A DNA stretch of 64,000 nucleotides from Microbulbifer donghaiensis (lineage in GTDB: Bacteria; Pseudomonadota; Gammaproteobacteria; Pseudomonadales; Cellvibrionaceae), in assembly GCF_900129095.1 (NCBI RefSeq), contig NZ_FQVA01000008.1, forward strand, positions 1 to 64,000, read 5' to 3'. This document shows positions 60,194 through 64,000 of the stretch, in pieces. Numbering within the stretch: the stretch's first letter is position 1; the number at the start of each line of letters is the position of its first letter. Made by a program: the position numbers and the translations under genes. Under the pieces are notes generated by a model. That model was not told where the DNA came from and searched no databases. It was given only the letters and a program-made list of their open reading frames with translations.

Positions 60194-61804
60194 TTGTCGC
60201 AACCGCCCGCCAAACCGACCCCGTCAGGCGAGAAATCCGGCAACGCCGGACTGCTGCGTGGCAGCTCGATCGTCGGCGGTGCGACCATGTTGTCGCGAGT
60301 CATGGGGTTGGCCCGTGACATGGTTTTAGCCCGTTTTGCCGGTGCCGGCGATGCAGCAGACGCCTTTTTTGTTGCTTTCAAGATTCCCAACTTCTTTCGC
60401 CGCCTGTTTGCCGAGGGCGCTTTTTCCCAGGCTTTTGTGCCGGTACTGGCCGAGTACCGGCAGAAGGGCGGATTGGCGGCAGCGCGGGAATTGAACGATC
60501 GGGTCGCCGGTGCGCTGGGCGGGACCCTGCTGCTGGTGACCCTGTTCGGGGTGTTGTTCGCGCCTCTGGTGGCGGGAATATTCGCGTTCGGCTGGTGGTG
60601 GGATGGCAGCGAGCGGGAGAAGTTTGACCTCGCCACCGACATGCTGCGCATCACCTTTCCCTATTTGATGCTGATTTCCCTGACCGGATTTGCCGGGGCG
60701 GTCCTGAACAGCTTCGACCGCTTTGCCGTGCCGGCATTGACCCCAGTGTTGCTGAACCTGATGCTGATTGCCGCCGCCACGCTGGCGACAGACTGGTTCG
60801 AGCCGCAGATCATGGCACTGGCCTGGGGGGTGTTTGCTGCGGGTGTTGTGCAGCTACTGTTCCAGGTGCCGTTTCTGATGCGCCAGGGTTTGCTGCCGCG
60901 GCCGCGCTGGGACTGGCATTACCCGGGGGTGCGCAAGATCCTGCGGTTGATGGCACCGGCGATTTTTGGCGTGTCGGTCACGCAAATCAGCCTGGTGCTG
61001 GATACGGTGTTGGCGTCCTTCCTGCCCACCGGCAGCGTGTCCTGGCTGTATTTTTCCGATCGGCTCACAGAGCTGCCGCTCGGGGTTTTCGGGGTTGCCG
61101 TGGCCACGGTGATTTTGCCGAATCTGTCGCGCCAGCACGCCGGCGGCGATCCGCGGCGCTTCCGCCACACCCTGGACTGGGCGCTGCGCAGCGTCACGCT
61201 GATCTCACTGCCGGCGGCAGTGGCACTGATCGTGTTGGCGGAGCCGCTGCTGACGACTTTGTTCCTGTACGGGCAAATGGAGCCGCGCGATATGCAGATG
61301 GCCGCCTGGTCGCTGCGTGCCTATTCCCTTGGTCTGCTGTCGTTCATGCTGATCAAGGTGCTGGCGCCCGGTTACTTTGCCCGCCAGGACACCTACACCC
61401 CGGTGCGTTTCGGACTGATTGCGATCGCCGCAAAGATGCTTCTGAGCCTGGCCTTCGTTATCCCGCTCAATCACTACTTCAAGCTCGGCCACATGGGGCT
61501 GGCACTGGCCACGGCCTGCCAGGCAGCGATCAACGCCTGGCTGTTGTACAAGGGGCTGCGCCGCGACGATGTCTACCGTCCGGAAGCGGGTTGGGGGGCA
61601 TATCTATTGCGACTGTTGGCGGCCAACCTGGCCATGGTGAGTGTGTTGCTGGTGGCGCTGCATTACTGGCCGCATTGGAGTGACTGGTCATGGCTGGATC
61701 GAGCCTGGCGCATGGGGGTGATGGTTGCCGGCGGCGGCGGTATATTCGTGCTGGTGTTGCTGGCTACCGGGTTGCGTCCGCGCCATTTCCGCGCCACCAG
61801 CTGA
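60194..61804 (+). CDS. murJ: Lipid II flippase
   Basis: 536 residues, fourteen predicted membrane segments of the MOP/MATE superfamily. The start SSIVGGATMLSRVMGLARDM and PNFFRRLFAEGAFSQAFVPV are diagnostic. It flips lipid II for peptidoglycan. TTG start with AGGAG 8 nt upstream. Followed by ribF and ileS, as in Pseudomonas. Confidence 0.97.
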   Translation: MSQPPAKPTPSGEKSGNAGLLRGSSIVGGATMLSRVMGLARDMVLARFAGAGDAADAFFVAFKIPNFFRRLFAEGAFSQAFVPVLAEYRQKGGLAAARELNDRVAGALGGTLLLVTLFGVLFAPLVAGIFAFGWWWDGSEREKFDLATDMLRITFPYLMLISLTGFAGAVLNSFDRFAVPALTPVLLNLMLIAAATLATDWFEPQIMALAWGVFAAGVVQLLFQVPFLMRQGLLPRPRWDWHYPGVRKILRLMAPAIFGVSVTQISLVLDTVLASFLPTGSVSWLYFSDRLTELPLGVFGVAVATVILPNLSRQHAGGDPRRFRHTLDWALRSVTLISLPAAVALIVLAEPLLTTLFLYGQMEPRDMQMAAWSLRAYSLGLLSFMLIKVLAPGYFARQDTYTPVRFGLIAIAAKMLLSLAFVIPLNHYFKLGHMGLALATACQAAINAWLLYKGLRRDDVYRPEAGWGAYLLRLLAANLAMVSVLLVALHYWPHWSDWSWLDRAWRMGVMVAGGGGIFVLVLLATGLRPRHFRATS

Positions 61805-61913
61805 CCGGGGAGACACCGGTAAACGGCGCCCGCGGGCCGACTAGCCCCACTGACCCACAACCGCGAATCCGTTATACTGCGCGGCTCGATTTTGTCAGGA
61901 TGGGAAGACCGCA

Positions 61914-62897
61914 TTGGCCCAAGAACGGGAAGAGGAGCGCGAGCTGATTCGCGGGTTTCATAACCTGCGCCCCCGCCACCGCGGCTGCGTGGCCACGATA
62001 GGTTCGTTCGACGGCGTACACCGCGGTCACCAGGCGATTATTGCGCAGCTAAACCAGCGCGCCCGCGAACACGGCCTGCCCTCGGTGGCAATCATCTTTG
62101 AGCCGCAGCCCCACGAGTTCTTCTCCGGCGAAAAGGCACCGGCGCGGTTGATGCGCTTTAAGGAAAAGGTGTTGGCCCTGTTCGAGGCCGGCGTGGACCG
62201 GGTGCTGTGCCTGCAGTTCAATGAAACGCTGCGCAATCTCAGTGCCGAGGCGTTTATCCGGCGGATCCTGGTGGGTGGCCTCGGTATCCGACACCTGGTC
62301 GTCGGTGACGATTTCCGCTTCGGCTGTGATCGCAGCGGCGATTACCGCCTGCTGCAAAAAGTCGGTGCGGAAGCGGGCTTTTCCGTCGAAGATACTGCAA
62401 CGGTGGAAATCCGCGGTGCGCGGGTCAGCAGCACGCGAATACGCGAGGCGCTGCAGGACGGGGATTTCGAATTGGCACAGGCGCTGCTGGGCAAGCCCTA
62501 CCGCATTACCGGGCGCGTCGCACCTGGCCGCTCCCTGGGGCGCCAGCTGGGCGCGCCGACGGCCAATGTGCGCCTGCACCGCTACCGTTCGCCCCTCGTC
62601 GGCGTCTATACGGTGCGCACTACCGCGACCAATGGCAGTGAACTCGCCAGTGGCCGCACAGAAATAGACGGGGTGGCCAATGTCGGCTTCCGCCCCACAG
62701 TGGAGGGCGAGGGCGCCCAGCCGTTGCTGGAAGTGAATTTGTTCGATTTCAGCGGTGATCTCTACGGCCGCGAGCTGGCGGTGGAGTTCTGCCACAAGCT
62801 GCGCGATGAAGAGAAGTTCGCATCCCTGGAAATCTTGAAAGAGTGGATAGCCCGGGATATCGAGAACGCGAAAGCCTGGTTCGCACAGAATTCGTAA
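61914..62897 (+). CDS. ribF: Bifunctional riboflavin kinase/FAD synthetase
   Basis: 327 residues: N-terminal FAD synthetase ([36 protein letters not shown]) and C-terminal riboflavin kinase ([41 protein letters not shown]). A TTG at 61914 with GGGAAG 6 nt upstream is the only reasonable start, since the conserved part begins shortly after and no ATG or GTG is in frame. Confidence 0.95.
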   Translation: MAQEREEERELIRGFHNLRPRHRGCVATIGSFDGVHRGHQAIIAQLNQRAREHGLPSVAIIFEPQPHEFFSGEKAPARLMRFKEKVLALFEAGVDRVLCLQFNETLRNLSAEAFIRRILVGGLGIRHLVVGDDFRFGCDRSGDYRLLQKVGAEAGFSVEDTATVEIRGARVSSTRIREALQDGDFELAQALLGKPYRITGRVAPGRSLGRQLGAPTANVRLHRYRSPLVGVYTVRTTATNGSELASGRTEIDGVANVGFRPTVEGEGAQPLLEVNLFDFSGDLYGRELAVEFCHKLRDEEKFASLEILKEWIARDIENAKAWFAQNS

Positions 62898-62916
62898 CAT
62901 TACCTGTAAACAACAT

Positions 62917-62995
62917 CGTAGGATGGGCAAAGCGCAGCGTGCCCATCAACAACGCCGAAGATGGGCACGTCGCTGCGCTCCTTTGCCCATCGTAC
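62917..62995. repeat. Inverted intergenic repeat, GTAGGATGGGC type
   Basis: A 31-nt arm at 62917-62947 starting CGTAGGATGGGCAAAGCGCA pairs imperfectly with 62960-62995. Sequences of this GTAGGATGGGY...CCCATC type are common intergenic repeats in many proteobacteria. It fills the ribF-ileS gap (116 nt) and does not look like a terminator. Confidence 0.75.
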
Positions 62996-63013
62996 AGAGC
63001 TGAATTCATTTCA

Positions 63014-64000
63014 ATGACCGATTACAAAGCGACTCTGAATCTGCCTGAGACCGATTTTCCGATGCGCGGCAACCTGCCGCAGCGGGAGCCGGCCATTCTG
63101 CAAAAGTGGCAGGAGAGCAAGCTATACGAACAGATCCGTGCGGCGCGTGCCGGGCGCGAACAGTTTATCCTGCACGACGGCCCGCCCTACGCCAACGGCG
63201 ATATTCATATCGGTCACTCGGTCAACAAGATCCTCAAGGACATCATCGTCAAGTCGAAGACCCTGAGCGGTTTCGATGCGCCCTATGTGCCCGGCTGGGA
63301 CTGCCACGGCCTGCCCATCGAGCACCGCGTGGAAAAGAAAATCGGCAAGGCCGGCACCAAGGTGGATCAAAAGACCTTCCGCCAGAAGTGTCGTGAGTAC
63401 GCCGCCAAGCAGGTTGAGGGGCAGAAGAAAGACTTTATCCGCCTGGGCGTGTTCGGCGAGTGGGACAACCCCTATCGCACCATGGATTTCCAGTTCGAGG
63501 GCGACATCATTCGCGCCCTCGGCCGCATCGTGAAGAACGGCCACCTGGCACGCGGCTTCAAGCCGGTGTACTGGAGTGTGGTGGGCGGCTCGGCGCTGGC
63601 CGAGGCGGAAGTTGAGTACCAGGACAAAACCTCCTATTCCATCGATGTTTGCTACCCGGTCACGGAAGAGACCGCGCTGGCGATTGCCGATGCCGCCGGC
63701 GGTCACGCCGGCGATGGCCCGCTGTCGGTGGTTATCTGGACCACCACCCCCTGGACGCTGCCGTCCTCCCAGGCGGTTTCCGTCAACGCGGAACTCGAAT
63801 ATGTCGTCGTACAGGCCGGTGACCGCCGCATCCTGGTGGCCGAAGAACTGAAAGATGCGGTGCTGGAACGCGCGGAACTGGATGGTGCTGTGGTGGGCCG
63901 TATTCGCGGTGCCGCGCTCGAGCACCTGAAGATCAAGCATCCCTTCTACGACAAGGAACTGCCGATCATCCTCGGCGACCACGTCACCACCGATGCCGGT
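63014..64000 (+). CDS. ileS: Isoleucyl-tRNA synthetase, 5' part
   Basis: The first 329 residues of a class Ia synthetase, truncated by the window edge. [20 protein letters not shown] start, HIGH motif in [17 protein letters not shown]1 editing domain with [13 protein letters not shown]. The downstream KMSKS motif lies outside. Order murJ-ribF-ileS is typical. Confidence 0.97.
   Translation, partial: MTDYKATLNLPETDFPMRGNLPQREPAILQKWQESKLYEQIRAARAGREQFILHDGPPYANGDIHIGHSVNKILKDIIVKSKTLSGFDAPYVPGWDCHGLPIEHRVEKKIGKAGTKVDQKTFRQKCREYAAKQVEGQKKDFIRLGVFGEWDNPYRTMDFQFEGDIIRALGRIVKNGHLARGFKPVYWSVVGGSALAEAEVEYQDKTSYSIDVCYPVTEETALAIADAAGGHAGDGPLSVVIWTTTPWTLPSSQAVSVNAELEYVVVQAGDRRILVAEELKDAVLERAELDGAVVGRIRGAALEHLKIKHPFYDKELPIILGDHVTTDAG

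Overview
The window is 64 kb of a gammaproteobacterial chromosome. Gene order and protein sequences resemble Pseudomonas and, more closely, marine Cellvibrionales such as Microbulbifer; the genus is inferred from style and gene order, not from a search. Evidence includes the thrU-tyrU-glyT-thrT-tuf tRNA block, an S10-spc-alpha ribosomal superoperon, the uvrA/MFS/ssb neighbourhood, and the ispB | rplU-rpmA-obg-proB-...-rpsT | murJ-ribF-ileS block known from pseudomonads.

Layout. 1-101: end of a 5S rRNA gene and its terminator. 121-1046: gene-free DNA with a decayed copy of the 5S tail, a hairpin repeat, and about three 140-bp tandem repeats carrying DnaA-box-like 9-mers. 1047-10041: an aldo/keto reductase, an unknown protein, a secreted alpha/beta hydrolase coupled to a Nat-type ABC exporter, then alr-birA-coaX and a SPOR-like protein. 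10245-12233: four tRNAs and tuf with a strong terminator. The secE-nusG-rplKAJL-rpoBC-rpsLG-fusA segment that commonly follows is not here. 12234-13842: degenerate DNA, a small membrane protein and a YbaK-type deacylase. 14043-28214: rpsJ to rplQ, including secY and rpoA. 28297-38016: accessory and metabolic genes: a DUF1315 protein, a membrane-anchored helical protein, a pectinacetylesterase-like enzyme, a penicillin-acylase-family enzyme, and a 5-oxoprolinase operon (Nramp-like transporter, pxpA, pxpB, pxpC, GNAT). 38197-49896: uvrA, manC, an MFS transporter, ssb, a sugar-nucleotide-type reductase, fabB-fabA, galU and manB. 50188-55660: ispB, rplU-rpmA-obg-proB, a DUF899 protein and rpsT. 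55888-60014: a two-component system plus an OmpA-like protein matching the proteobacterial dedicated sortase (pds) set, without a sortase or sortase target in the window. 60194-64000: murJ, ribF and the 5' part of ileS.

How the parts work together. Most of the window is growth machinery: translation, secretion, transcription, cell wall (alr, murJ), cofactors (birA, coaX, ribF) and fatty acid synthesis (fabA, fabB). ManC, ManB and GalU supply nucleotide sugars for surface polysaccharide. The accessory genes point to degradation or modification of external acylated compounds (esterase, acylase) and salvage of 5-oxoproline.

The most unusual observations are: (i) a family of three long 3'-flanking hairpins (49932-50001, 50101-50171, 55796-55877) whose apical loop is conserved while the stems differ but stay complementary; (ii) the pds module lying between rpsT and murJ, with REP pairs separating its regulator and kinase and a long-range helix predicted to cover the pdsO ribosome binding site; (iii) an Nramp-fold transporter in the 5-oxoprolinase operon that lacks the metal-binding motifs; (iv) the DnaA-box-bearing repeat array downstream of the rRNA operon; (v) the tuf-to-rpsJ rearrangement.
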